Below are positions 18,085-26,825 of a stretch of 64,000 nt of DNA, in pieces. The notes below the pieces were generated by a model, which worked only from the letters and a program-made list of their open reading frames with translations, had not been told where the DNA came from and searched no databases. The translations under genes were made by a program, and so were the position numbers. Numbering within the stretch: the stretch's first letter is position 1; each line of letters opens with the position of its first letter. The stretch covers positions 1 through 64,000 of the forward strand of contig DUDB01000012.1 in NCBI GenBank assembly GCA_012959525.1. Direction: 5' to 3'. Origin of the DNA: Planctomycetota bacterium. Lineage in GTDB: Bacteria; Planctomycetota; UBA1135; GCA-002686595.

Positions 18085-18764
18085 AGTTTCGAGGGAGCGG
18101 CGGCCACCAACCGGCCTTCAGCAAGCTGTAGCAGCCGGGGTGCCCTCCGTGCCAGCTCAGCGTCGTGGGTTACGAGCAAGAGCGTCCCTCCGGAATCGTG
18201 ATAGGCGGTCAACTGCTTGCACACAAGTCCAGCGCTCTCGGGATCCAGGTTGCCCGTTGGCTCGTCGGCGAGCAGCACCTCGGGCTCGGCCGCCAGCGCG
18301 CGCGCGAGGGCCACACGCTGCCGCTCCCCGGCGCTGAGTTGCTCCGGCAGATGAGACGCTCTCTCTCCCAGGCCCAACTCACCCAGGCGACTCAAGGAGC
18401 GACGGTCCGCTCCCGCCCCGGGGTCGCCCAGAGCCACGTTGGCCTGGGCACTGAGGTAGGGAACCAGGTGCATGGATTGAAATGCGAAGCCCAACCGAGC
18501 GCGCCTGATCCGCCTGCGCTCGCTGCCCGACAAGGCGTACAGGTCCTGACCGTCGAACCGTACGCGGCCCGAGGTGGGGGTCAGCATTCCTCCCAAGGCC
18601 AGCAGGAGGGTGGACTTCCCCGAACCACTAGGCCCGCAGAGGGCGACGAACTCCCCGCGCGCCAGGTCCAGATTGACGTCGACCAACGCGGGCCCCTGAC
18701 CTCTGTCCGGGAGATAGCCATGGCTAAGTGCTGAGGCGGCCAGCATGGAATCCGAATCAGCCAT
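18081..18764 (-). CDS. ABC transporter ATPase, LolD/MacB type
   Basis: A 227-residue ATPase with Walker A GPSGSGKS (residues 44-51), Q-loop AFQSMHLVPYL, signature LSAGERQR (143-150) and Walker B LLADEPTGNLD. The phrase DEPTGNLD and the small size are typical of the LolD/MacB/FtsE group, which pairs with FtsX-type permeases and works in mechanotransmission rather than classical solute pumping. It is last in a four-gene operon; its ATG at 18764 lies 8 bases inside the permease gene. An internal ATG at 18746 is possible. The signature has Ala where Gly is usual (LSAGE), which is tolerated in the family. Confidence 0.93.
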   Translation of the reverse strand: MADSDSMLAASALSHGYLPDRGQGPALVDVNLDLARGEFVALCGPSGSGKSTLLLALGGMLTPTSGRVRFDGQDLYALSGSERRRIRRARLGFAFQSMHLVPYLSAQANVALGDPGAGADRRSLSRLGELGLGERASHLPEQLSAGERQRVALARALAAEPEVLLADEPTGNLDPESAGLVCKQLTAYHDSGGTLLLVTHDAELARRAPRLLQLAEGRLVAAAPSKL

Positions 18765-19899
18765 GGCGCAGAAGCCTCACGGGATCCTGACGCAGGCACC
18801 AGAGCGTGGCCGGCAACGAGGCGATGAGGGCAAAAAGCGGCGCGCCAAGCAGAGCCCCAAGCCAGAGGGGCCACCCCGTGTGCAACTCCGTCACCGCGCG
18901 AGTGAACAGATCGGGTCCGTACCGTTGAGCCAGGCCCTCCCCCAGGGCGCAGCCAGTCAGGGCGCCCGTGCACCCGATCACGACGGAGCGTCCCAGGAGC
19001 ATCGTCGCCACGCGCAGGGGGCTGTGCCCCAGGGCTCCGTAGACCCCCAACTCCTCACGCCGATCGCGCACGTTCAAGGCCCCTAGCGCGGCGATCAATG
19101 CCCCCGCCAGAAGAACGAACAACGGGCTGAACAGGGCCAGCGTGCCTTCGGCAAGTTGCCGTTGATCACGGCGTGCGTCGGCAGCGTCTTGTCGCCGTAG
19201 AACAATCGTGCCGGGCAGAAGAGGTGCGAGCTCTTCGCGCAACAGGCCCAGAGGGTCCTCGACCTCCTCGCCGCAGTGACACTCAAGCGCTTGAATCTCG
19301 TTGAGCCTCCCAGGCATTCCTAGCCATACTTGCGCGTCCACCATCGACACGTAGATGGTTCCGTCTTCAACCGTCCCGCTTTCCGTGAGGCAAGATTGCA
19401 CCCTGGCCTCATGACCCAAAACCGAAAGAGAGTCTCCCACAGCAACGTCCAGAAGTCTGGCGATAGTCCCACCTACAACCGCCTGACCCGATTCGAGCAC
19501 TTTACCGAAGACGGGCTTCATCACCTGCCCACCCTTGAAGCGCTCACCCTCGATCCCCACGAGGAGCACGCTCACACCTTCCACCTCGACGCGCTGTTTG
19601 AGCAGGGGAACCAGTCGGTTCGCCACAGCCTGGTCATGCACGCGGTCCATGTAATCAGCGGGGATGGAGTGATCGGAATACCCACGGGCCCAGTAGCCAG
19701 CCAGATCCGTCTTGTCTGACAGGATCAGCACGTTGAGGCCGACGTCGCGCTGGATCAGGCGCGTCTCCTTCTCCCCCGCCCTGGCGAGCGCCAAGGCCAC
19801 GACCACCAAGGCGACGGCGATGCCAACGACCATTGCTCCGAGAAGCGCCCCGACCCAACGATGGCGCAGCTCCTGAAAGATGAGGCGGAGAACGCTCAT
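18757..19899 (-). CDS. ABC transporter permease, FtsX/MacB/LolE type
   Basis: A 380-residue permease with one N-terminal transmembrane helix (GALLGAMVVGIAVALVVVALAL), a large periplasmic domain of about 200 residues and three C-terminal helices, the MacB/LolE topology. The FtsX-like motif before the second half, ALNVRDRREELGVYGALG, is the conserved coupling segment that contacts the ATPase. The periplasmic domain would engage the adjacent exported proteins. The gene overlaps its upstream neighbour by ATGA and the ATPase gene by 8 bases. No partner permease is encoded nearby, so a homodimer (MacB-like) is more likely than a LolCE heterodimer. Confidence 0.9.
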   Translation of the reverse strand: MSVLRLIFQELRHRWVGALLGAMVVGIAVALVVVALALARAGEKETRLIQRDVGLNVLILSDKTDLAGYWARGYSDHSIPADYMDRVHDQAVANRLVPLLKQRVEVEGVSVLLVGIEGERFKGGQVMKPVFGKVLESGQAVVGGTIARLLDVAVGDSLSVLGHEARVQSCLTESGTVEDGTIYVSMVDAQVWLGMPGRLNEIQALECHCGEEVEDPLGLLREELAPLLPGTIVLRRQDAADARRDQRQLAEGTLALFSPLFVLLAGALIAALGALNVRDRREELGVYGALGHSPLRVATMLLGRSVVIGCTGALTGCALGEGLAQRYGPDLFTRAVTELHTGWPLWLGALLGAPLFALIASLPATLWCLRQDPVRLLRHG

Positions 19900-21128
19900 G
19901 ACTGGCGATTACGCGTAAAGACCCAGACGCACAGGCACACGATCACAGCGACGAATAAAAGGAAGGCACAGACAACGAGGTCTCTTACATTAGGCGCCCA
20001 GGAGCCGGGTGAGGGACGGGGCTCACCGGGCGGCTCCTCGAAGGACCAGTCATCACCCACCACGGGGCGCAGAGAATTGGAAGTCACGGCGGGCTGAGAC
20101 GCTTCACCCCCGGAGGACGGAAGTGATGCGGCTCCTTCAACAAGTGAAGACTCGTTATAGCCGAGCAGCAAGGCGGCTACACCGCCGGTTGAACCCGATC
20201 CCCGGTGGCCGGTTTGTACCTGTGCGAGAATGCGCTGGACCTCCGCAACGACCAATGGGCTCTCCGGATCGAACCCCAGGCTGGTGGCCGCTCGGCGTTG
20301 CATGGTCGGCGTCCAACGAAGGGGAAGGCTCGGTTCGCAGAGCCACTGCCGATCCGTATCGCACTCGCAAGAAGAGCCCACAAGGGCCAACTGGGTCACC
20401 AATTCCGTCTCGCGGATGGACTCTCCAAAAAGGACATCCCCGGCGCGTTTGGCTCGGCCGTAGAGAACAGCCACGGCTGGACGCTGTAGCGGGTCGGACA
20501 AGCCCATGCTCCAGAGGCTCACAGGCGTGGCCTTCTGCTCGGCGACACTAATACGTCGGATACGGGCCGGGTGCTGGAGGGGTCTGGGCAGGGAAGGCGC
20601 GAGCCGCCTCAACGCACCCACGGCGGCCTCCACTTCGGCAAGTGCCGCTGTGTTGGCCGCGGGGTCCTCGCCCTCAAAGATCCACATGGAAGCGAACGTG
20701 CTCAGGGCCTCCTCAAGCCACTCCGCGCGCAGCGGAGAATCGAGAGCCCAGTCAATCGCGAAGCGCAGCTCATCCTCCGGCCCACCGACAGGGTGCCGCG
20801 GCACAATCAGTGGCGGGAGGTCGGCTCCGGTCAGGAACCAGGATGAGTCGAGTCCGGCATCCCGGAGTAGGCCGAGCCATCCCCCGCCAGTCGTCCGAGA
20901 CGCATGCAGTCCCGTCACACGCAGGTTGCTGTCCTGGCACAGCACAGCGCCCAAGGTGGAGAGCTCCTGAGAGAGGACGGCTCCTTCCAGATCGGCTGCC
21001 GACTCCACCCATGTAAGCACGTACTCATCCGGCTTGAGGTTCACGAACCCAATGTCCCGAATGGTGTAACGGCAGATTACCGAGGCCGCGCCCATACCCA
21101 GCAGGGCGAGAGCCGCATGGGTGCGCAT
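19896..21128 (-). CDS. Doubly membrane-anchored unknown protein of the ABC operon
   Basis: A 410-residue protein with a hydrophobic N-terminal segment (AALALLGMGAASVI), followed directly by the striking RYTIRDIGFVNL, a soluble region of about 340 residues, and a C-terminal transmembrane helix (LVVCAFLLFVAVIVCLCVWVF) before a short basic tail. The soluble part therefore probably faces the periplasm. A low-complexity Ser/Gly/Pro stretch precedes the last helix. I do not recognise a family. The start at 21128 is chosen because it forms a TGATG junction with the upstream stop; a frame from 21188 would overlap by 61 bases. The ATGA junction with the permease gene suggests obligate stoichiometric partners. 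Confidence 0.8.
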   Translation of the reverse strand: MRTHAALALLGMGAASVICRYTIRDIGFVNLKPDEYVLTWVESAADLEGAVLSQELSTLGAVLCQDSNLRVTGLHASRTTGGGWLGLLRDAGLDSSWFLTGADLPPLIVPRHPVGGPEDELRFAIDWALDSPLRAEWLEEALSTFASMWIFEGEDPAANTAALAEVEAAVGALRRLAPSLPRPLQHPARIRRISVAEQKATPVSLWSMGLSDPLQRPAVAVLYGRAKRAGDVLFGESIRETELVTQLALVGSSCECDTDRQWLCEPSLPLRWTPTMQRRAATSLGFDPESPLVVAEVQRILAQVQTGHRGSGSTGGVAALLLGYNESSLVEGAASLPSSGGEASQPAVTSNSLRPVVGDDWSFEEPPGEPRPSPGSWAPNVRDLVVCAFLLFVAVIVCLCVWVFTRNRQS

Positions 21129-24100
21129 CAGTGGGCCTCTTGGGGCAAGAAGCCCATGGAGGCTTCGATCCAGGACCCGCATGAGCACCCGCCTCCGCCT
21201 TCGGGTGAGAGCAACATGCCATTGCCCGGGATGGTGCTAATCCAACAGTCTGGTCGTAGCCGACTCCAGGTAGAGGAGCCGCCTTCCTCAGTATCCCAAA
21301 CACAAAGGTCTCCTGCCCGCAGGATCAGGGTGTTGGAAGTGGCCGCGTAACTTCCGCACTGATGCCCTTCGGGGAACGCCATGTCCAAGATCTCGCCGGT
21401 CTCCAGGTCGAAGACCCCCGGTCGCGCGTAGACCTTCCCACCCACGAGGGCCGGTCGGGAGAGGTGTTTGCCGTGGTGGTCGGCCTCCCATGCGTACTTG
21501 TTTCGCCAGCGGCTCTCGCCCGTGTCCGCGTCGAAGGCGTAGAGCGCTGAGTGGCCACCGCTCGACGAGAGCAGAACCAGATGCCCGTCGGTGTGCGCCA
21601 AATAGAATGCCACGGTACCGGCCATGGGCTTGGCCTCCCGCTGCCATAGCAGCTCACCGCTGAACACATCCAGGCACACCAGGGCCAGATCCGACCACAG
21701 GTCCGCCCCGTCCAGTCGCCCCGAGGCGGGATCCAGGTCCGGATGACGCGCCTCAACAAACCAGATGCATCCATCCGCAATCGTCAGGGTCGCATCGAGA
21801 ATTCGACCGCCCTCGTAGGTCCACGATGGGGCCCCGCTTGATTTCCTCAGAGCAAACAGCGCGTGGCTCGCGATCTTCTTGGCCGGCTCACCATCGTGAC
21901 CGTCATACCAGGCGCTGGACCCCCACCATGCCGTGTGCTGGGCGCCACCGGGTGTCGCGGTACCAATCAAGTGATCGTCGATGGATGCCACAAACCCCCA
22001 ATCGCCCACAACCCCACGCGGGACCTGATAGGTCTTCAGTAGTCGTCCGTCTTCTGCTCCTAGACGCTCAACCCTCTGCCCCATGGCCACAAAGAGGCTC
22101 TGTTCATCGGCGCACCAGTTCGATGAAGACCGGGGGATATTGAAGCGCGCCAGTTCAGGACGCTCCTGATTCCAGAGTGGCTGACCGTTATGCCCATCAA
22201 GCGCGATGATGCGTTGATGCCCCTGGAGGAAGAGTCGGCCCGCCACCGCCAACGGAGAGGGCTTGCGGTTCTGGCGGTCGGTCTGGTAGCGCGGTCCCGG
22301 GCGGCCGACCCAGACCAGATTGAGATCGTCGACTCCGTGCGCGCCCGCCAACTCCTCACCACCAAAGGCTGAGTTGTCGGGGGAGGCATACATGTGAGTC
22401 CAGGAACCAGCCCCCTCAAGCTCGCCCCGCAAGAGGAGCCTGAAGCCTTCGACGTCGGTCGTTGCGGACCATGAGGCGCCAACCTCCAAGCCGCTAGCAT
22501 CCAGGCCAAGAGGCAGCCACGCCATTCCTCCGGAGGGCCGCAGGGATTCCAGGATGCCGCCCTGCAACCAATCACGCGCGCTCTCCAGGCAGCTAGGGTC
22601 CACCAGCAAGGTATTGACCGAGCAAGGCGGAAGGTCGGGCGTCACTCCGCTTGGAATGCAGTGCACGTTGACTCGCTGTCCATGGAGACCCGCTTCAAGC
22701 AGAACCTCCCGGAGGGCGTGGGCTCTTTTCTTGGTTGCCGCGACGACCAGAACTTGCGCCTCGGTGTGGCGCACTCCATCCAACCAAGGGCCCTCTGCGC
22801 TGGCCCCAAGAACCACGACGATCCCACGGCCCGGGTCCGCTTCACGGAGGATCTTCGACCACGGCTCCCGGGCCGCACCACCCAGCAGGCCTGGAAAACC
22901 CAGGTCGAAGTGCGTGTCGCACTCCAGCACGGGGCCCCTCAAACCGGCCGACTCCAGGTGGTAGGTGTACAAGGTCTGGGGAAGCAGAGCGTGGGTCGTC
23001 AACTCGTGATGCCGAGCAACTTCAGAGGAAGACACGATGACCTGCTCCCCTCGGGGACTCACCAGAACCCAGCGTAGCTGTGCAGCGGATGGCAGATGAA
23101 CCCGCAGTCGCGCTCGCCCCTTGACGGGAAAATCGATGACAGGCCCGCCCGCCAGGATCAGATCCGGCCCATCTTCAGGGGCAGGCCCGGCGACCTGCGT
23201 GGGCGGAGGTGCGGGTCCAGGGAATAGGGCCTGCTTGCGCTGATAGCGGCGCAGGATCTCGTCAGCGGTCAGTGCGTCCGTCCAGACGGCGAGTTCATGC
23301 AGAGCCCCATCGAGCCGGAAGAACTCATCGTCATCCCTGTAGGCTCCAGCCTGATAGAAGGCCTGATCGGGATACTGGATGGCACCTGACTGAGCCGTGG
23401 TCTCCGCGACGGCCTCCCCGTCCACGTACAGGCGCATGACCCGTCCATCGTAGGTGCCTACCACATGGTGCCAGCCACGCAGGGTCATAGACTGGGGAGC
23501 CACAAGCCAGGTCATGGGCCCGGCGCTCGCAGTGCCCTTGATGGCGAAGCCAAAGCGGTCCTGCCTGAAGCCCAGCACCCACCCCCGCTCATATTCGCCG
23601 TTGTCCTGCATGGCTCCGATGAGGCCGCCCCACTGAGTGGCTCGGTCCACACGCACCCAAGCCTCTGCCGATATCGTCTCGCGTGGCAGGCGGTCGAAGT
23701 CTGCCCGAGCAGAGAGGGGGATCTCCTGGGTGCTGCCGTCCAATTCCAGCGCGTGCAGTTCGCCAGCCTGGATCAACTCCAGAGGCCCGCGAATATGTGC
23801 CGCCGGCCCATCGGGGCGCCCTAGGTTCAAGACCCAGGGGTGGGTAAATGGGTTGCCCTCGCGGAGCGGCCGATGCTCAATGGTCGGCTCCTGGAAGAGG
23901 TAGTGGTCCAGCAGGTCCGGGTCAGCGTCCGCGGGGAAAGCCGGTGGTTCAGTCAGGCTAGAGGGGATAGCCCGGGCCAGATCGTCACGCACTCGGCCAG
24001 GGGCGGCGTCGTCCTCCGCGAAGGCCATCAAAACACCTTTGTCGGTAGCGACGAACAGTTGGCTCTCCGTGCAGGCCAAACCATGCACCCGCCCTGGCAC

Positions 24101-25273
24101 CTCCGCTTCCCAGACGAGCGCTCCGCTCAGAGCGTCGCGCGCCTCCACCCGCCCCATGCCTCCAAGGACCAGCCAGGAACCCACCATGATGAGGGAATCC
24201 GAACACGAGGTCTCCACGGTCCAGAGGATCGACTGTGTCGGGCGGTCCAAGGCGCCGAGCTGTCCAGGGGAGAGCATGTAGGCCACGTGCTCCCCCACCA
24301 CCATGGCGGTCCCCTTGGAATAGCTTGCAACGGACTCTCCACCGGTCCCCTTAGAATCGGTGATCCAGCCATCCTTGTTTCCCGGACCGTGCAGGACTCC
24401 ACCCTCCGGATCGATGATGCAGAAAGAACCACCACCTCCCGCGAGGGAGCCTCGAGACTCTCCACGCACATGATCGAGAAGGAGAGGTGCAACACGCCCC
24501 TGAGGAACCACCAAGAGATCGCCGGCAACCGCCATGGTTCCTTCGAGGGTCATCCCCGCACCGAGTGTCCTGCGGTAGCAACCGGGTGCATCCACTGAGC
24601 CCGTTTCGGCGTCCACTGCGATGATCGCGCTCGACTCCCAAGGGAGGAGGGACGCGCCAAACACGGCTCGCTCTCCAATGACGCAAACCCCCGTTCGGAC
24701 AGGATGGGTCGAGATCATCCTGCCGTTGTTCCAAATGCGTGCCGCATCCGGCTGGCCGGCCACACGCCAGACACGCTCGCCACTGATAGCATCCACGCAA
24801 TAGGCGGAACCATCGTCACTGCCAAAAAACACGCGCCCACCCTGCACGTGGGGAGTTACACGTACGGGTCCACCCACGGGGTGGCGCCAGAGAGTCTGAC
24901 CACTCACCGCATCGAGGCAGAATACAGCGTCTTCACTGGAAGACCCGAAGTAGACCCGCCCCGCGGCCACGCTTGGATGAAAGACTGGATCGTAGTTCCG
25001 CATGGAACTCAGACCCGCAAGCCCGGCGTACGCGTCCCACCGCGCGGGGCCAGGCCATGCCGGGGAGGGCCCGTGTGTCGAGGCCCAACTCCATTGGGGC
25101 GCGAGTCGGGGCACTTCGAGCGTCGAGGGCGACACGCCGCTGCGCCGCAGGTCCCCTCGATGGGTGGGCCAATCTGTGCGCGTGCCCTCCTGGGGAGCCC
25201 ACGCGCTGCCCCTCTCGGTGAGCACAGTCAGGCCCATGAGGAGACAGATGAAGAAAGAGAACAGGGCGCGCAT
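21128..25273 (-). CDS. Giant PQQ-propeller / LamG / methyltransferase-like secreted protein
   Basis: A 1381-residue exported protein with signal peptide (FFICLLMGLTVL). Residues about 35-430 form a PQQ-like propeller (blades such as VSGQTLWRHPVGG and ISGERVWRVAG). Residues about 520-665 resemble a LamG/concanavalin fold (GWHHVVGTYDGRVMRLYVDG). A fibronectin-like stretch follows (LLPQTLYTYHLES). Residues about 780-900 look like a Rossmann methyltransferase fold with a degenerate SAM motif (VVVLGASAEG; VNTLLVDPS). A second propeller occupies the C-terminal third (GHNGQPLWNQERP, FSGELLWQREA, TGESRWRNKYA). It is first in the operon with the membrane-anchored protein and ABC exporter; the promoter gap to the molybdate operon is 64 bases. 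Enzymatic activity is doubtful. Confidence 0.85.
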   Translation of the reverse strand: MRALFSFFICLLMGLTVLTERGSAWAPQEGTRTDWPTHRGDLRRSGVSPSTLEVPRLAPQWSWASTHGPSPAWPGPARWDAYAGLAGLSSMRNYDPVFHPSVAAGRVYFGSSSEDAVFCLDAVSGQTLWRHPVGGPVRVTPHVQGGRVFFGSDDGSAYCVDAISGERVWRVAGQPDAARIWNNGRMISTHPVRTGVCVIGERAVFGASLLPWESSAIIAVDAETGSVDAPGCYRRTLGAGMTLEGTMAVAGDLLVVPQGRVAPLLLDHVRGESRGSLAGGGGSFCIIDPEGGVLHGPGNKDGWITDSKGTGGESVASYSKGTAMVVGEHVAYMLSPGQLGALDRPTQSILWTVETSCSDSLIMVGSWLVLGGMGRVEARDALSGALVWEAEVPGRVHGLACTESQLFVATDKGVLMAFAEDDAAPGRVRDDLARAIPSSLTEPPAFPADADPDLLDHYLFQEPTIEHRPLREGNPFTHPWVLNLGRPDGPAAHIRGPLELIQAGELHALELDGSTQEIPLSARADFDRLPRETISAEAWVRVDRATQWGGLIGAMQDNGEYERGWVLGFRQDRFGFAIKGTASAGPMTWLVAPQSMTLRGWHHVVGTYDGRVMRLYVDGEAVAETTAQSGAIQYPDQAFYQAGAYRDDDEFFRLDGALHELAVWTDALTADEILRRYQRKQALFPGPAPPPTQVAGPAPEDGPDLILAGGPVIDFPVKGRARLRVHLPSAAQLRWVLVSPRGEQVIVSSSEVARHHELTTHALLPQTLYTYHLESAGLRGPVLECDTHFDLGFPGLLGGAAREPWSKILREADPGRGIVVVLGASAEGPWLDGVRHTEAQVLVVAATKKRAHALREVLLEAGLHGQRVNVHCIPSGVTPDLPPCSVNTLLVDPSCLESARDWLQGGILESLRPSGGMAWLPLGLDASGLEVGASWSATTDVEGFRLLLRGELEGAGSWTHMYASPDNSAFGGEELAGAHGVDDLNLVWVGRPGPRYQTDRQNRKPSPLAVAGRLFLQGHQRIIALDGHNGQPLWNQERPELARFNIPRSSSNWCADEQSLFVAMGQRVERLGAEDGRLLKTYQVPRGVVGDWGFVASIDDHLIGTATPGGAQHTAWWGSSAWYDGHDGEPAKKIASHALFALRKSSGAPSWTYEGGRILDATLTIADGCIWFVEARHPDLDPASGRLDGADLWSDLALVCLDVFSGELLWQREAKPMAGTVAFYLAHTDGHLVLLSSSGGHSALYAFDADTGESRWRNKYAWEADHHGKHLSRPALVGGKVYARPGVFDLETGEILDMAFPEGHQCGSYAATSNTLILRAGDLCVWDTEEGGSSTWSRLRPDCWISTIPGNGMLLSPEGGGGCSCGSWIEASMGFLPQEAH

Positions 25274-25301
25274 GGCTTACATGATTCTACGGATTGCCCA
25301 C

Positions 25302-25314
25302 CCGCCAATGGCGG
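25302..25314. promoter_or_regulatory. 13-bp palindrome in divergent promoter region
   Basis: CCGCCAATGGCGG is a perfect 6-1-6 palindrome lying midway in the 64-base gap between the divergent PQQ/ABC operon and the molybdate operon. An A/T-rich -10-like element sits on either side: TATAGA at 25322-25327 on the plus strand and TAGAAT at 25284-25289 on the minus strand. It could be an operator serving one or both operons. I see no -35 boxes of quality, and a short GC-rich palindrome can arise by chance. Confidence 0.3.
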
Positions 25315-25337
25315 CCCTGTCTATAGAATCCCGGCCC

Positions 25338-26825
25338 ATGAAGGGTCCTGGCCTGTTCCTGATTATCTCCGCCTCAGCGCTCCTGGGAGGGGTGTGGTAC
25401 AGCCAACGCGCCCACTATGGAGGACCGGACCAAGACGCCGGTTCCACCCTGACCCTGTACGTTGCGGCCGGTGTTCGGCGACCGATCGATGAACTCCTTA
25501 AGGAGTATGAGCGTGAATTCGGGGTCCGTGCGCAGGTGCAGTATGCGGGGTCCGGGACCCTGCTGGCCAATATGGAGGTGGCCCGCAAGGGCGATCTCTA
25601 CGTGCCCGCCGATCAGGCCTTCATCGAACGGGCCAGAGCGAAGGGGCTCATTCGAGAGTCCCTGCCTCTTACGGGGCAGCGCCCGGTCATTGCCGTAGCC
25701 AAAGGCAACCCACTGAATATCTCCGGTGTTCAGGATCTTTTGACCGATGGGCTGCGCCTGGGCCTCGCTCAGCCGGAGGCGACGGCCATCGGAACCGTTA
25801 CGAAAGAAGCCCTGCATAAGGCCGGGTCTTGGAATGCGGTCCGAGCCCATGCCCTGGTGGTCAAGCCCACGGTGACGGACCTGGCCAACGACCTCTCGCT
25901 GGGAGCTCTGGACGTGGCGATCTTATGGGACTCGACCGTCAATCAAATACCCGGACTGGAAGCTATCGAGGATCCCGCCTTCGCGGAATCCAACTCGTCC
26001 GTACTCGTGGGCGTCATCGCCAGCTCCGCTCATCCCACCGCCGCATTGCGCCTGGCACGGTTCCTCTCAGCTCCAGACCGGGGTGGACGGACGTTTATTG
26101 CACACGGCTTCCAACCATCCCAGGGCGACCCATGGTCCGAGATTCCCTCCCTCGACCTCTTCTGTGGCGCCATGCTGAGGGGAGCCATTGATAGTGCCCT
26201 CGACCGTTTCGCTGAGAGGGAGGGAATTGAAATCCGTCGCACCTACAACGGCTGCGGGGTATTGGTCGCTCAAATGAAGGCCGGAGCTAATCCCGACGCC
26301 TATTTTGCCTGTGACGAGGCGTTCCTTGACGGTGTGCAGGCGCGTTTCCATCCCGGCCGAGTCATCAGCAGCAACGCCCTGGTGCTGATTACGCAGCCCG
26401 ACAACCCCCTCGGCCTCCATGGATTGGATGATCTACTGCGGCCAGGCCTCCGGGTTGGACTCGGGGATCCCGACAAGTCCGCATTGGGCGCCCTAAGTCA
26501 GCGGGTGCTGACGAACGCCGGCTTGACTCAACGGCTATCAGACACGGGCAACGTTCGCGTCTGGACGCCTACTGGCGACATGCTCACCAACCAATTGCTC
26601 ACAGGAGCGCTCGATGCTGCGCTGGTCTACGCATCCAACACGGCCAAGGCCGCGGTGCAGGTCGTGGAACTTGGCCTCCAAGGCGCGCGGGCTCGCCAGC
26701 CGTGGGCGTTGGCAAAGGAGACGAGGCACCTCTTTCTCCTTGACCGACTCTATCGGGCCCTCACCGATGAAAAACAGCGCGCGCAATTCGAAGGTGTCGG
26801 CTTCGCGTGGGAGCTTGGGTCATGA
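25338..26825 (+). CDS. Tandem ModA-type (molybdate/tungstate) binding protein
   Basis: A 495-residue exported or membrane-tethered protein (hydrophobic LFLIISASALLGGVW after the ATG at 25338). It contains two homologous periplasmic binding domains. Domain 1, about residues 37-260, begins LTLYVAAGVRRPIDELLKEY and includes VQYAGSGTLLANME and GDLYVPADQAFIERA. Domain 2, about 270-490, begins LDLFCGAMLRGAIDSALDRF and includes RTYNGCGVLVAQMKAG and PDAYFACDEAFLDG. The pairing of oxyanion-binding loops and the D-x-Y/F-x-x-x-D/E motif match ModA/TupA-like proteins. It heads a five-gene operon and overlaps the permease by ATGA. Choice of molybdate over tungstate is inferred from the MoaD/MoeB genes downstream. 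Confidence 0.85.
   Translation: MKGPGLFLIISASALLGGVWYSQRAHYGGPDQDAGSTLTLYVAAGVRRPIDELLKEYEREFGVRAQVQYAGSGTLLANMEVARKGDLYVPADQAFIERARAKGLIRESLPLTGQRPVIAVAKGNPLNISGVQDLLTDGLRLGLAQPEATAIGTVTKEALHKAGSWNAVRAHALVVKPTVTDLANDLSLGALDVAILWDSTVNQIPGLEAIEDPAFAESNSSVLVGVIASSAHPTAALRLARFLSAPDRGGRTFIAHGFQPSQGDPWSEIPSLDLFCGAMLRGAIDSALDRFAEREGIEIRRTYNGCGVLVAQMKAGANPDAYFACDEAFLDGVQARFHPGRVISSNALVLITQPDNPLGLHGLDDLLRPGLRVGLGDPDKSALGALSQRVLTNAGLTQRLSDTGNVRVWTPTGDMLTNQLLTGALDAALVYASNTAKAAVQVVELGLQGARARQPWALAKETRHLFLLDRLYRALTDEKQRAQFEGVGFAWELGS

Noticed and set aside
18757-19899. LolC/LolE lipoprotein-release system
   Set aside because: Only one permease gene is present and the operon partners are unlike Lol components; MacB-like topology fits as well, so no specific name was given.
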